Below are positions 23,989-32,435 of a stretch of DNA of 50,740 nt, piece by piece. Numbering within the stretch: the stretch's first letter is position 1; every line of letters begins with the position of its first letter. The notes under the pieces are model-generated. The model was not told the DNA's origin. It did not search any database and saw only the letters and a program-made list of their open reading frames with translations. The stretch spans positions 1 through 50,740 of the forward strand of contig CAYNLK010000043.1 in NCBI GenBank assembly GCA_964398055.1, read 5' to 3'. The stretch is from CAYNLK01 sp964398055 (lineage in GTDB: Bacteria > Chloroflexota > Anaerolineae > 4572-78 > J111). Position numbers and translations under genes: made by a program.

Positions 23989-25089
23989 ATGAAGACCAGA
24001 GCTGCTGTTTTATACGAGGTAAACCAACCCTTTGAAATTGAAACCGTTGATCTTGACGCCCCCCACTCTGGCGAAGTCCTGGTTAAAATCGCCGCTACCG
24101 GTGTATGCCATAGCGACTGGCACCTGGTGACCGGGGCCACGCAACACCCTTTGCCGGTGGTGCCGGGCCACGAAGGCGCCGGCATTGTTGAAGCCGTGGG
24201 TCAGGGAGTCAGCCGGGTTGAGCCTGGTGACCACGTGGCTTTAAACTGGGCGCCCAACTGCGGCAACTGCTTTTACTGCCTCAACGACCGCCCCAATCTG
24301 TGCTCCACCTACGTCGGCCCGCTCTGGGCCGGTACGATGATGGACGGCACCCCCCGCCTGTCGCTCAACGGCCAGCCGCTTTATCACTTTAGCGGCCTGG
24401 CCTGCTTTGCCGAGTATGCGGTTGTGCCCCAGGAATGTTGTATTCGGTTGAGTCAGGAAGTCCCGCTCAATATTGCCGCTCTCATCGGTTGCGCCGTAAC
24501 CACCGGCGTCGGCGCGGCGTTCAATACGGCCAAAGTAAAGCCTGGCAGCAGTGTAGCGGTTTTTGGCGCCGGCGGCGTTGGCTTGAGCATCATCATGGGG
24601 GCGCAGTTGGCCGGCGCCAGCCGCATCATTGCCATCGATCGGGTCGAGGCCAAGCAGGAGATTGCCCGCCAGTTTGGGGCCACGCACGTGTTGTTGGCCG
24701 GCCCCGATACAAACCAGGCCATTCGCGACCTCACCGAAGGCCGCGGCGCTGACTACGTCTTTGAAGCCATTGGCCTGCCCACCGTGCAGGAACAGTGCCT
24801 CGATGCCGCCCGGCCGGGCGGCACCATCGTTTTTGCCGGCGTCTCCCCGATGGGCAGCAGCACCAATTTGCCCGGGGCCATTATCACCCGTCAGGAAAAA
24901 ACGATCATGGGCAGCTACTATGGCACTTCCAATACAGCCCGCGACTTTGCCCTATACGCCGATCTCTACCTGAAAGGGAAACTGGCCCTCGACCGGCTGG
25001 TCTCTAAAACCTATCCCCTCGACCAGATCAACCAAGCCTATGCGGATATGCTCAGCGGCGAGACGGCCCGGGGTGTAATCGTTTTTTGA
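23989..25089 (+). CDS. Zinc-dependent alcohol dehydrogenase (MDR superfamily)
   Basis: 366-residue NAD(P)-dependent dehydrogenase. Catalytic-zinc ligands are in TGVCHSDWH and GHEGAG; the four structural-zinc cysteines are in CGNCFYCLNDRPNLC. The Rossmann motif is VFGAGGVGLS near residue 190. Length and the GGCxVTTGVGAA region fit the class III/aryl-alcohol type group; substrate unknown. GAGGAAGAG precedes the ATG. It opens a plus-strand run of redox genes, and its stop overlaps the start of the YbaK-like gene. Confidence 0.85.
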   Translation: MKTRAAVLYEVNQPFEIETVDLDAPHSGEVLVKIAATGVCHSDWHLVTGATQHPLPVVPGHEGAGIVEAVGQGVSRVEPGDHVALNWAPNCGNCFYCLNDRPNLCSTYVGPLWAGTMMDGTPRLSLNGQPLYHFSGLACFAEYAVVPQECCIRLSQEVPLNIAALIGCAVTTGVGAAFNTAKVKPGSSVAVFGAGGVGLSIIMGAQLAGASRIIAIDRVEAKQEIARQFGATHVLLAGPDTNQAIRDLTEGRGADYVFEAIGLPTVQEQCLDAARPGGTIVFAGVSPMGSSTNLPGAIITRQEKTIMGSYYGTSNTARDFALYADLYLKGKLALDRLVSKTYPLDQINQAYADMLSGETARGVIVF

Positions 25090-25580
25090 TGATGGCCACA
25101 TTCAAGACCAAAATTACCCAGTTGCTCGACGCCCACAACATTGTTTATACCCTCCTGCCCCACACCGAGCCGGTCTTCACCGTTGCCGCCGCCGCAGCTC
25201 AGCGAGGTGTGGTCAAGGAGGAGATGGTCAAATCGATCCTGCTGCGGGAGAAAAGCGGCCGGCGCTACGTGATGGGCTGCGTCACCGGCGACGTTCGGCT
25301 TGACCCCAGAGCGGTGCGGGCGCATCTACCCGCCGCCGAGGGCTGGAAACGCCTCACCTTTGCCACCGCCGAGGAGATTTGGCAGGTCACCGGCTGTGTG
25401 CAGGGCGCGGTCACCCCGTTGGGCCTGCCCGATGACGTCCCGGTGATCTTCGACGTGGCTATTGCCCAATGCCACAAAGTCAACATCAGCAGCGGCGACC
25501 CGCTGGCCGGTTTGGAGCTCGACCCGCAGGATTTGATCAGGCTGGCCGGCGCGCAACTGGCCCCAATTGCGGAGGGGTAG
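25089..25580 (+). CDS. YbaK/EbsC-family protein (aminoacyl-tRNA deacylase-like)
   Basis: 163-residue protein of the YbaK/ProX fold, a family that removes wrongly attached amino acids such as Cys or Ala from tRNA-Pro. Seen: VKSILLREKSG-type strand with the conserved lysine, then GCVTGDVRLD, and VTGCVQGAVTPLGL, matching the G-x-x-x-P-x-G motif near the active site. ATG at 25089 overlaps the dehydrogenase stop by one base (TGATG); 25092 is an equal alternative. Coupling to an alcohol dehydrogenase has no obvious logic. Confidence 0.75.
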   Translation: MMATFKTKITQLLDAHNIVYTLLPHTEPVFTVAAAAAQRGVVKEEMVKSILLREKSGRRYVMGCVTGDVRLDPRAVRAHLPAAEGWKRLTFATAEEIWQVTGCVQGAVTPLGLPDDVPVIFDVAIAQCHKVNISSGDPLAGLELDPQDLIRLAGAQLAPIAEG

Positions 25581-25588
25581 GCTAAAAC

Positions 25589-25665
25589 GTGGAGCGAGAA
25601 GCGTAGAGCGTGGAGCGAGAAGCGTGGAGCGGGAAGCGTGGAGCGGGAAGCGTAGAGCGTGAAAG
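25589..25665. repeat. Array of eleven 7-bp repeats (array B)
   Basis: GTGGAGC and GAGAAGC/GGGAAGC alternate, giving a 14-bp super-period, with GTAGAGC variants. Inverted heptamers GTTGTAC and GTTTCAC follow at 25681-25694, so the array could fold back on them. It lies between the YbaK-like and FAD-oxidoreductase genes. Confidence 0.9.
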
Positions 25666-25738
25666 TCATATGCATTTCACGTTGTACGTTTCACTTAACA
25701 AATCACCAAGTTTAGGAGCACAATGGGGAGGATTTCCG

Positions 25739-27052
25739 ATGTCACTGCCAGGCAAAATTGAATATCTGATTATCGGCGCCGGGGTGCATGGCCTGTCAAC
25801 GGCCTACCACCTGGCCAAATATCTGAAAGCCACGGGCCAGGGTCGGGGGGAAGACATCCTGGTTATCGAGAAGAGCAGCATCGCTGCCGGCGCGTCGGGG
25901 GTGGCCTGCGGCAACGTGCGCTGCAACTATTATCAGGAGCCGATGACCCGGCTGATGATCCACTGTATGGACATCTGGGAATCGGACCCGGACTATTTGG
26001 CTTATAACTCGGTCGGTTACTTGACCGCCTCCTTTGCCCCCATGCGGGCCGGCCTGGAAGCCGTCTACCAGCGCCATCAGGCTTTGGGCTATCCTTCAAC
26101 CCTGGTGGTGGGCGAGCAGGAGGTGAAAAAATATATGCAGCGCTTCTTCTGGGATTGGCAGGCGGAGAAGCTGGAAGTAGTGCTGCACGAGCATCGGGGC
26201 GGCCACGCCTGGAGCCGCCAGGCCATCCACGGGCTGGCCATAAAGGCCGAGCGAGAGGACGCCCAATTGATTATCGGGCCAACGGTGACCGGCTTTCAGT
26301 TCAACGGCAACGGCGAGGTCACTGCGGTCAAAACCGATTACGGCCGGATCGAAGTGGGCCAAGTGATTGTGGCGGTGGGTCCGTGGATCAAAAATTTGTG
26401 GCAGTTGCTCGACCTGCCGCAGGAGGTGCCAGACCCGCGCCAGCCCAACCAGCGCACGGCCCTATGGCGCTATCTGGCGCTGCAAGAGGGCGAAATCGAG
26501 GTCAATCCCTACCTGCACATTACCAATGACGGCCGGCGTCCGCCGCTCATCCACGTGGACAGCGACGTGCCGCTTTACGGCGAGGCCGGGCAACTGGTTT
26601 GGGACCAACCCTGGGGCATCTACTTCAAACGAGACAAGCATTCCGTGCAGGGCGGCGCCGTGCCCATTGACGTGGGCGCCGAATGCGATGTTGATCCATA
26701 CGGCAGTCGCAGTCCTAATTATTGCGTTGGGGCCGATTTTTATGACCTGTGGTGCGCCTCGCTGGCGCACTGCATGAAACGCTACGAGGGGTTGCGTAAA
26801 TTTGCGTCAAAGCAGCCGTCCGGCGGGGTGGGCTGTTTTTCGGCGGATAATTTCCCCATTTTCGACTTCATGCGGCCCAATGTCTACGTCATTGCCGATT
26901 CGAATCATGGCTTCAAAATGATCGGTGTGGGTGAGCAGGTGGCCCGCCTGTTGACCGGCGCAAGCAGCGAGTTGCTGGCCCCGTTCAGCTTCAAACGTTT
27001 TGCCGAGGCCAAACCGCTGCCCAAATCGAATGCGCCTTTCCCGTGGATGTAG
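25739..27052 (+). CDS. FAD-dependent oxidoreductase, sarcosine oxidase/dimethylglycine dehydrogenase-like (DAO family)
   Basis: 437-residue flavoenzyme expected to oxidise an amine or N-methyl amino acid. The dinucleotide motif GAGVHGLSTAYHLA begins near residue 12, followed by IEKSSIAAGASGVACGNVR, where family members often carry FAD contacts. The C-terminal part has GVGCFSADNFPIFDFM and DSNHGFKMIGVGE, the usual flavin-closing motif. ATG 25739 follows GGGAGG by 7 bases; the 43 codons upstream in frame arise from array B. A second enzyme of this family is encoded 1.3 kb downstream. Confidence 0.75.
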   Translation: MSLPGKIEYLIIGAGVHGLSTAYHLAKYLKATGQGRGEDILVIEKSSIAAGASGVACGNVRCNYYQEPMTRLMIHCMDIWESDPDYLAYNSVGYLTASFAPMRAGLEAVYQRHQALGYPSTLVVGEQEVKKYMQRFFWDWQAEKLEVVLHEHRGGHAWSRQAIHGLAIKAEREDAQLIIGPTVTGFQFNGNGEVTAVKTDYGRIEVGQVIVAVGPWIKNLWQLLDLPQEVPDPRQPNQRTALWRYLALQEGEIEVNPYLHITNDGRRPPLIHVDSDVPLYGEAGQLVWDQPWGIYFKRDKHSVQGGAVPIDVGAECDVDPYGSRSPNYCVGADFYDLWCASLAHCMKRYEGLRKFASKQPSGGVGCFSADNFPIFDFMRPNVYVIADSNHGFKMIGVGEQVARLLTGASSELLAPFSFKRFAEAKPLPKSNAPFPWM

Positions 27053-27165
27053 AGACAAGTCGCAGGTGACAGGCGGCACGCGCAGCAGCAGGGGGAAATC
27101 GGTTGTAGTTGACATCTAATCTGTTACTTTACACCCCTGCGACTTTGCTACCTGATTTAGGTGAT
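27053..27165. repeat. Decayed 7-bp repeat remnants
   Basis: AGTCGCAGGTGACAGG at 27059-27074 and CCCTGCGACTTTGCTACCTG at 27135-27154 are inverted relatives of the motif words in array A (GACTTGC, TACCTG). The period is only partly kept. Confidence 0.4.
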
Positions 27166-27200
27166 AAAAGTCCTGTTTGATAGGAAGTGGTGACTGAGCC

Positions 27201-27722
27201 ATGGAAGTCTCTCCAAACCTGATTCAAATTGCCGCCCTGATCCGAGCGACGCCAGAGACAACTCGCAGCGAGTTGCAAGCTTTGGGCAGCGCGGCCGCTC
27301 GCTGGCATCCCGCGCCCGGCGAGTGGTGCGTCAATGAGGTTATCGGGCACATCATCGAGGCGGACCGGCACGGCTTTCATGGCCGCATCCAAACCATCTT
27401 GACCGTTGAGCAGCCGCAACTGCAAACCTGGGATATCTCCGGCATTGCCGCCCGGCGACAGGATTGCCAGCGAGATGGGTTTGAGTTACTGGACGAACTG
27501 GCGGCAATGCGGGAGCAAAGCGCCCAACTGGTCACCGGCTTAACACCCACCCAGTTGCGGCGATCAGGCAACCATCCCCTGGTCGGCGAACTGCGGGTTA
27601 TCGATCTGATTCACGAGTGGATTCATCACGACCGTAATCACGTCAAGCAAATCTTGAGCAACATCCAGAGTTGGGTTTGGCCCAATATGGGCAACGCCCA
27701 GCGGTTTGGCCGTGTTTTTTAG
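27201..27722 (+). CDS. DinB-family protein
   Basis: 173-residue four-helix-bundle protein of the DinB/YfiT group, metal-dependent enzymes often acting with small thiols. The histidines expected to bind metal are in GHIIEADRH (residues ~50-58) and HEWIHHDRNHVKQI (~137-150). Typical opening tryptophan motif WHPAPGEWCVNEVIGH is present. Substrate unknown. It is followed 38 bases later by an OsmC-like gene, which fits a thiol or oxidant-protection pair. Confidence 0.75.
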   Translation: MEVSPNLIQIAALIRATPETTRSELQALGSAAARWHPAPGEWCVNEVIGHIIEADRHGFHGRIQTILTVEQPQLQTWDISGIAARRQDCQRDGFELLDELAAMREQSAQLVTGLTPTQLRRSGNHPLVGELRVIDLIHEWIHHDRNHVKQILSNIQSWVWPNMGNAQRFGRVF

Positions 27723-27760
27723 ATTTTCTGCCTTGCAACCACAAATGGAAAGGACAATTT

Positions 27761-28180
27761 ATGGGCATCGGAACCGTATCTGTCAAATGTATTGAGTCAA
27801 AACTTATGATCGGAGTTGACTCTTTTGGTCACCCGCTGGTTATCGGCAGTTGGCCGGAACGAGAGCCAACGTGGTCCGGCCTCAAGCCGTCGGATTTATT
27901 GATGCTGGCGGCTGCCTCTTGTTCATCTTATGATATAACTATGATCCTGGCCAAACAAAAGGAACCGTTGGAGGGGCTGGAAGTGACCTGCACCGGCCAG
28001 CAGGAGGACGAGCCGCCCTACCAATTTACCAGCATCCACCTCCATTATAAGGTCAAAGGGGCGGTTGCGCCCAAGAAAGTGGAAAGAGCCATTCAACTCT
28101 CCGAGGAAAAATACTGCTCGGTGACCAATACCCTCAAGCATAGCGTGAAAATCACCAGTGACTTCGAGATAGTCGAATAA
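27761..28180 (+). CDS. OsmC/Ohr-family protein
   Basis: 139-residue protein of the OsmC family, thiol peroxidases that reduce organic hydroperoxides. The two conserved cysteines are present in AAASCSSYD (near residue 52) and EKYCSVTNTL (near 117), as is the helix PSDLLMLAAASC. AAAGGA lies 6 bases before ATG 27761; earlier in-frame codons run over the DinB gene end. The next 150 bp hold heptamer array C. Confidence 0.8.
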   Translation: MGIGTVSVKCIESKLMIGVDSFGHPLVIGSWPEREPTWSGLKPSDLLMLAAASCSSYDITMILAKQKEPLEGLEVTCTGQQEDEPPYQFTSIHLHYKVKGAVAPKKVERAIQLSEEKYCSVTNTLKHSVKITSDFEIVE

Positions 28181-28182
28181 AT

Positions 28183-28301
28183 CAGTGAACAGTGATCAGT
28201 GATCAGTGATCAGTTCGACTGACTTCCGACCACTGATTACTGACCACTGATTACTGACCACTGATAACTGACTACTGATAACTGACTACTGATTACTGAC
28301 T
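28183..28301. repeat. Array of seventeen 7-bp repeats with an orientation switch (array C)
   Basis: Four CAGTGAT-type heptamers (28183-28210), three divergent ones, then ten ACTGATT/ACTGACC/ACTGACT types (28232-28301) in strict alternation of ACTGAT and ACTGAC. The left and right parts are partly inverted (ATCACTG is the complement of CAGTGAT), so a hairpin is possible. No slip in the period over 119 bp. Confidence 0.92.
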
Positions 28302-28330
28302 ACTCTTTACCCTATTCAAAGGAGAATCTT

Positions 28331-29509
28331 ATGGTCCAAAAAAATACAGCCGATGTCATTATCATTGGCGGCGGCATTGTGGGCGGCAGTGTGGCCTATA
28401 ACCTGGCCCAGAGCGGCGCCCGTAACGTAATTTTGCTGGAGCGAGGCGAGATTTGTTCCGGCGGCACGGCCAAATCGTGCGCGATTGTTCGCACCCACTA
28501 CTCTATCAGAGCCAACCTGATCCACGCCGTCGAAAGTCTCAAGATCTTTGCCAATTTCGACCAAATGATCGGCGGCGACGCCGCTTTCCACCGCACGGGG
28601 TATCTCATTCTCGGCCCGGAAGAGCATCGCGAACCCATGGAAACGGTCTTCCGCACCCAAAATGAGTACGGCATCGACACCAAAACCCTGACCAAAGCCG
28701 AGGCCCTGGAACTGCACCCCCTGCTCCAGGTTGACGATGTGGGGGTAATTGGTTACGACAGCCTGGCCGGCTACTGCGACCCGTATCTGGCCACCACGTC
28801 TTATGTTCAGCGGGCCAAAGAGTTGGGCGTCACCGTCCACACCAGCACCCCGGCCACCGGCCTGACCCTCAACGGCTCGGTCAAAACCGTGCAGACCCCG
28901 GCCGGCAACTTTGAAAGTCCCACCGTCATTATTGCCAACGGCCCTTGGGCCCACGCCATCGGCCGGGAGATTGGGGTGGAGTTCCAATTTGTCGTTAGCA
29001 AGCACAAGGTCATCACCCTCAAAATCGACCAGCCCTACCAGCCCACCTGGCCCATCATCAAGGATTTGACCACACCCGACAAGCTCTACTTCCGGCCTGA
29101 AACCGGCGGGGTGGTGCTCATCGGCACCGGCGACCACGGCGACCCCATCGAAGATCCCGATGCGATGACCGACCACGTCGAGATGGAGCACGTCGACCGG
29201 ATTGCCGGCCTGATTGCTCGCCGGATGCCGGCTTTTAGCGAGGCCCAATTTACGGCCGGCTGGACCGGCCCCTACGATATCACCCCGGACTGGAACCCGC
29301 TGGTTGGGCCGGTGCCAGGCTACGAGGGTCTCTACATTGCCACCGGTTTCAGCGGCCACGGCTTCAAGCTGGCCCCGACTATCGGCGAAGGGTTGGCCCA
29401 GCTCGTGCTCGGCCAGGCCCCGCGCGTCCCAATCGAGATGTACGATATGGCTCGCTTCAATCAAGGCAAAACCCTGCACGGCGCCTACGGGATTGGCTCG
29501 ATTTCGTAG
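28331..29509 (+). CDS. FAD-dependent oxidoreductase, sarcosine oxidase subunit beta-like
   Basis: 392-residue DAO-family flavoenzyme. VIIIGGGIVGGSVAYNLA starts at residue 9, ERGEICSGGTAKSCAIVRTHYS follows as in SoxB/glycine oxidase relatives, and the C-terminal flavin motif is IATGFSGHGFKLAP. Likely oxidises a secondary or tertiary amine to an imine, releasing a one-carbon unit if N-methylated. AAAGGAG lies 7 bases before the ATG. It is followed by an Fe-alcohol dehydrogenase, a threonine aldolase and an MttB-family gene, consistent with glycine/sarcosine-type metabolism. Confidence 0.8.
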   Translation: MVQKNTADVIIIGGGIVGGSVAYNLAQSGARNVILLERGEICSGGTAKSCAIVRTHYSIRANLIHAVESLKIFANFDQMIGGDAAFHRTGYLILGPEEHREPMETVFRTQNEYGIDTKTLTKAEALELHPLLQVDDVGVIGYDSLAGYCDPYLATTSYVQRAKELGVTVHTSTPATGLTLNGSVKTVQTPAGNFESPTVIIANGPWAHAIGREIGVEFQFVVSKHKVITLKIDQPYQPTWPIIKDLTTPDKLYFRPETGGVVLIGTGDHGDPIEDPDAMTDHVEMEHVDRIAGLIARRMPAFSEAQFTAGWTGPYDITPDWNPLVGPVPGYEGLYIATGFSGHGFKLAPTIGEGLAQLVLGQAPRVPIEMYDMARFNQGKTLHGAYGIGSIS

Positions 29510-29540
29510 CAAAAGTAACGTTGATAAGGTCTACACTTCG

Positions 29541-30728
29541 ATGAAACCTGCTATTTCAACTTATGTCTGGCCCGGACAAACCCATTTTGGTTTTGGCGCG
29601 GTTGAACTTGTGGCCCAAGAAGCCAAAGCTCATCAGGCCAAACACATCTTCATCCTGGCCGACCCCGGCGTAGCCGCGGCCGGATTGGTTGAACCGGTCA
29701 CGGCCTCGCTCAAAGCAGCCAGGCTCTCTTACGTTCTGTACGACAAAGTCATCCCCAACCCCGATACCGCCTCGGTTGACGCGGCCGTGGCCGCCTTCCG
29801 GGAGAGTAAAGCCGAGGCGATGGTCGGTGTGGGCGGTGGCAGCGGCCTGGATACGGCCAAGGCAGTCTGTTTGGTAGCCGGGGGACCGCCGGAGGGGCGC
29901 ATCGCCGAATACTTCCTGGCCCTCGGGGCCAGAGCACGGCCGGTACCGGCCGTGCGTGGCCTGCCGCCCTTCATCGCCATTCCCACCACCGCCGGCACCG
30001 GCGCCGAGGTTACTCCCTGGGCGGTTATCACGGATAATCAAAGTAAACGCAAGCTGGGGGTGGGTGGTCCGAACCTGATGCCCACCGTCGCCCTGGTTGA
30101 CCCGGGGATGACGCTGAGCCTGCCGCCGCAGCTCACCGCGGCCACCGGTATGGACGCCCTGACCCACCTGATCGAAGCCTACGTCTCGACCAACAACAAT
30201 CCGGCCCTCGACCCGCTCATCCTGCACGGCATCGAGCTTATTGGCCGCAGCCTGCGCCTGGCCGTGGCCCAGGGCCAGAACCCGACGGCCCGGTCTGAAG
30301 TGATGCTGGCTTCGTTGTTGGGCGGCATTGCCATCAGTTCCAACTGGCTGGGGGCCTGCCACTCGCTGGCCCACCCGCTGTCGGCGCTGGCCGAGGTGCA
30401 GCACGGGCTGGCCAACGCCATCATGCTGCCCTATCAGATGGCCTACAGCCTGCCCGGCGCGCTGGAACGGTACGCCCGCATCGGGGCGGCGCTGGATGCG
30501 CCCTATCCTGCCGGCGGCACGCTGCGCCAGCGAGCCGAACGGGCCGTCGAAGCGGTGCGGGAACTGGTTGCGGATACGGGATTGCCGGCCCGGCTGAGTG
30601 AGGCCGGCGTGACTGAGGCTATGATCCCGGAATTAGCCCGGCCGGCTTATCAGGACTCAAACTGGGCCAGCAACCCGCGCTCTGTTAACCAGGCGGTCTT
30701 GGAGTCGCTGTACCGGCAGGCGTTTTAA
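29541..30728 (+). CDS. Iron-containing alcohol dehydrogenase
   Basis: 395-residue group III (Fe-dependent) dehydrogenase. NAD-binding GVGGGSGLDTAKAV is near residue 100; PTTAGTGAEVTPWAV follows. The metal site is spread over DALTHLIEAY, ACHSLAHPL and QHGLANAIMLP. ATG 29541 is chosen because the upstream in-frame stretch lies inside the oxidoreductase gene. Related proteins act on ethanol, methanol, propanediol or lactaldehyde; substrate not determinable. It starts 31 bases after the FAD enzyme and ends 10 before the threonine aldolase, so one transcript is likely. Confidence 0.85.
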   Translation: MKPAISTYVWPGQTHFGFGAVELVAQEAKAHQAKHIFILADPGVAAAGLVEPVTASLKAARLSYVLYDKVIPNPDTASVDAAVAAFRESKAEAMVGVGGGSGLDTAKAVCLVAGGPPEGRIAEYFLALGARARPVPAVRGLPPFIAIPTTAGTGAEVTPWAVITDNQSKRKLGVGGPNLMPTVALVDPGMTLSLPPQLTAATGMDALTHLIEAYVSTNNNPALDPLILHGIELIGRSLRLAVAQGQNPTARSEVMLASLLGGIAISSNWLGACHSLAHPLSALAEVQHGLANAIMLPYQMAYSLPGALERYARIGAALDAPYPAGGTLRQRAERAVEAVRELVADTGLPARLSEAGVTEAMIPELARPAYQDSNWASNPRSVNQAVLESLYRQAF

Positions 30729-30738
30729 GCGGTTAAAG

Positions 30739-31785
30739 ATGATGATGACTGATATTCGGATCAATCTCTACAGCGACACCCAAACCCGGCCCACGCCGGC
30801 GATGCGCCAATTTATGAGCCAGGCTGAGGTGGGCGACGAGCAGCTTCGGGAGGACCCCACGGTCAACCGGCTGGTCGAGCGGGTCGGCGAGCTGCTGGGC
30901 AAAGAGGCGGCCATTTTTCTGCCCTCCGGGACCATGTGCAATGCCATCGCCTTCCGGGTGCATTGCCGGCCCGGCGACGAAATTATTATGGATCGCACCG
31001 CCCACCCCTGGCACTTTGAAACCGGCGGGCCGGCGGCGTTGAGCGGCGCGCTCATTCAGCCGTTGGACGGGCAGCGGGGTATCTTTTCAGCCGAGCAGGT
31101 CGTGGCCGCCATCCGGCCGGCCGACAACCACTCGCCCCGCTCGCGGGTGGTGTCGGTGGAGCAAACCACCAATATGGGCGGTGGGGCTATCTGGCCGTTG
31201 GAGACCATCGAGGCAGTCTGCGCGGTAGCCAAACGGCATGGATTGGCCTGCCATATGGATGGCGCCCGCTTGATGAACGCGGTGGTAGCCAGCGGGACGC
31301 CGGCCCGAGAATATGCGGCCCCATTCGACTCGGTCTGGATCGATTTCAGCAAGGGGCTGGGCGCGCCGGTAGGCGCGGCTCTGGCCGGCTCGCCGGAGTT
31401 CATTCGATCTGCCTGGCGCTGGAAGCACCAGTTCGGCGGGGCCATGCGCCAGGCCGGCATCATCGCCGCCGGGGCGCTGTACGCCCTGGAACATCACGTC
31501 GAGCGGCTGGCCGAGGATCACGCCAACGCCCACAGTCTGGCCCGCGGGCTGGCCAAGATCGACGGGTTGCGCGTGGAGCCGGTAGAGACCAACATCGTCT
31601 TCTTTGATGTGGCCGGGCTGGGCCTGACCGCCGCGGCTTTCAACCAGGCGACGATGGCCTTCGGCCTGCGCTTTTCCGACTCCGGGCCAACCCGGCTGCG
31701 AGCGGTGACCCATCTGGACGTATCAAGCGCCCAGATCGAGGAGGCGGTGGAGATTGTGCGTACAGTCGCGCACCACGCGGCGTAA
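30739..31785 (+). CDS. L-threonine aldolase family (PLP-dependent)
   Basis: 348-residue fold-type I PLP enzyme, expected to split L-threonine or allo-threonine into glycine and acetaldehyde. Motifs: SDTQTRPTPAMR, GDEQLREDPTVNRLE-like opening, FLPSGTMCN, CHMDGARLMNA (Asp binding the pyridine nitrogen) and the PLP lysine in DFSKGLGAPVGA. Three ATGs in a row (30739, 30742, 30745) leave the exact start open. The acetaldehyde product would suit the two alcohol dehydrogenases and the aldehyde oxidoreductase nearby, which is inference. Confidence 0.85.
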   Translation: MMMTDIRINLYSDTQTRPTPAMRQFMSQAEVGDEQLREDPTVNRLVERVGELLGKEAAIFLPSGTMCNAIAFRVHCRPGDEIIMDRTAHPWHFETGGPAALSGALIQPLDGQRGIFSAEQVVAAIRPADNHSPRSRVVSVEQTTNMGGGAIWPLETIEAVCAVAKRHGLACHMDGARLMNAVVASGTPAREYAAPFDSVWIDFSKGLGAPVGAALAGSPEFIRSAWRWKHQFGGAMRQAGIIAAGALYALEHHVERLAEDHANAHSLARGLAKIDGLRVEPVETNIVFFDVAGLGLTAAAFNQATMAFGLRFSDSGPTRLRAVTHLDVSSAQIEEAVEIVRTVAHHAA

Positions 31786-31797
31786 ACGGACCAAAAT

Positions 31798-32148
31798 ATG
31801 AAGTTGCCCAACTATCCAGATGCCATCATTCCGCCAGCTAAAATTACTGACTACTTGCTCTCGTTTGACCACCCGGATGGACGTAGTAAAGCCAGATTTT
31901 TTCGCGGTTTCGGCTTTCAAACCGAACACTGGGAAGAGCTGGCTCAAGCGCTGCGTAATCACGTGGCCAATCATGATGTGACCAAAACTGAAGGCTCTCC
32001 TTTTGGTACGCGCTATGTGATTGAGGGTATAATATCTACACCGGATGGCAGAACACCGCTCATTCGGACGGTTTGGTTTATTGAGATGGGCGAACAGACT
32101 GCAAGGTTTGTTACGGCCTATCCACTGCAAGGGAGAGAAAATGATTAA
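31798..32148 (+). CDS. DUF6883-like small protein, first of an overlapping pair
   Basis: 116 residues, function unknown. The pattern of KLPNYPDAIIPPAKITDYLLS, then GRSKARFFRGFGF and a strand-rich C-terminus (TRYVIEGIISTPDGRTPLIRTVWFIE) recalls DUF6883 proteins, which often occur with DUF4926 partners. It overlaps the next gene by 8 bp. Such pairs have been treated as candidate toxin-antitoxin or immunity modules, but no activity is established here. Confidence 0.6.
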   Translation: MKLPNYPDAIIPPAKITDYLLSFDHPDGRSKARFFRGFGFQTEHWEELAQALRNHVANHDVTKTEGSPFGTRYVIEGIISTPDGRTPLIRTVWFIEMGEQTARFVTAYPLQGREND

Positions 32149-32368
32149 AGAACTGGAGCAATGTGTGTTGAAAACCGATCTGCCAGAATATGGCTTGAAG
32201 CAAGGTGATATTGGCACAGTCGTTTTGGTTCACCAGAAAAACCGTGGGTACGAAGTCGAATTCATTACTCTGGATGGTGAAACAGTGGCGGTTGTTACCC
32301 TCTTGTCCGACCAGCTTCGGCCGATTGGCCGCCGGGAGATTGCTCAGGCGCGGGTGATGGCTTATTAA
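32141..32368 (+). CDS. DUF4926-like small protein, second of the pair
   Basis: 75 residues of strand-rich sequence: CVLKTDLPEYGLKQGDIGTVV, then GYEVEFITLDGETVAVVTL and QLRPI, matching the compact beta-barrel pattern of DUF4926. GGGAGAG lies 5 bases before ATG 32141, inside the end of the DUF6883-like gene, so the two are coupled. Function unknown. Confidence 0.65.
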   Translation: MIKELEQCVLKTDLPEYGLKQGDIGTVVLVHQKNRGYEVEFITLDGETVAVVTLLSDQLRPIGRREIAQARVMAY

Positions 32369-32435
32369 TGGTGAAACAGGGGGCGTTTTAGCCCGGCAAC
32401 CTACTTAAATCAACCTGATTACACGGAGAAAAATA

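Noticed and set aside
28183..28301. CRISPR array
   Set aside because: Repeats are 7 bp and contiguous, without unique spacers, and no cas gene is nearby. The same applies to the other heptamer arrays.
28316..29512. 398-codon minus-strand ORF
   Set aside because: Mirror of the sarcosine-oxidase-like gene in GC-rich DNA; no family features.
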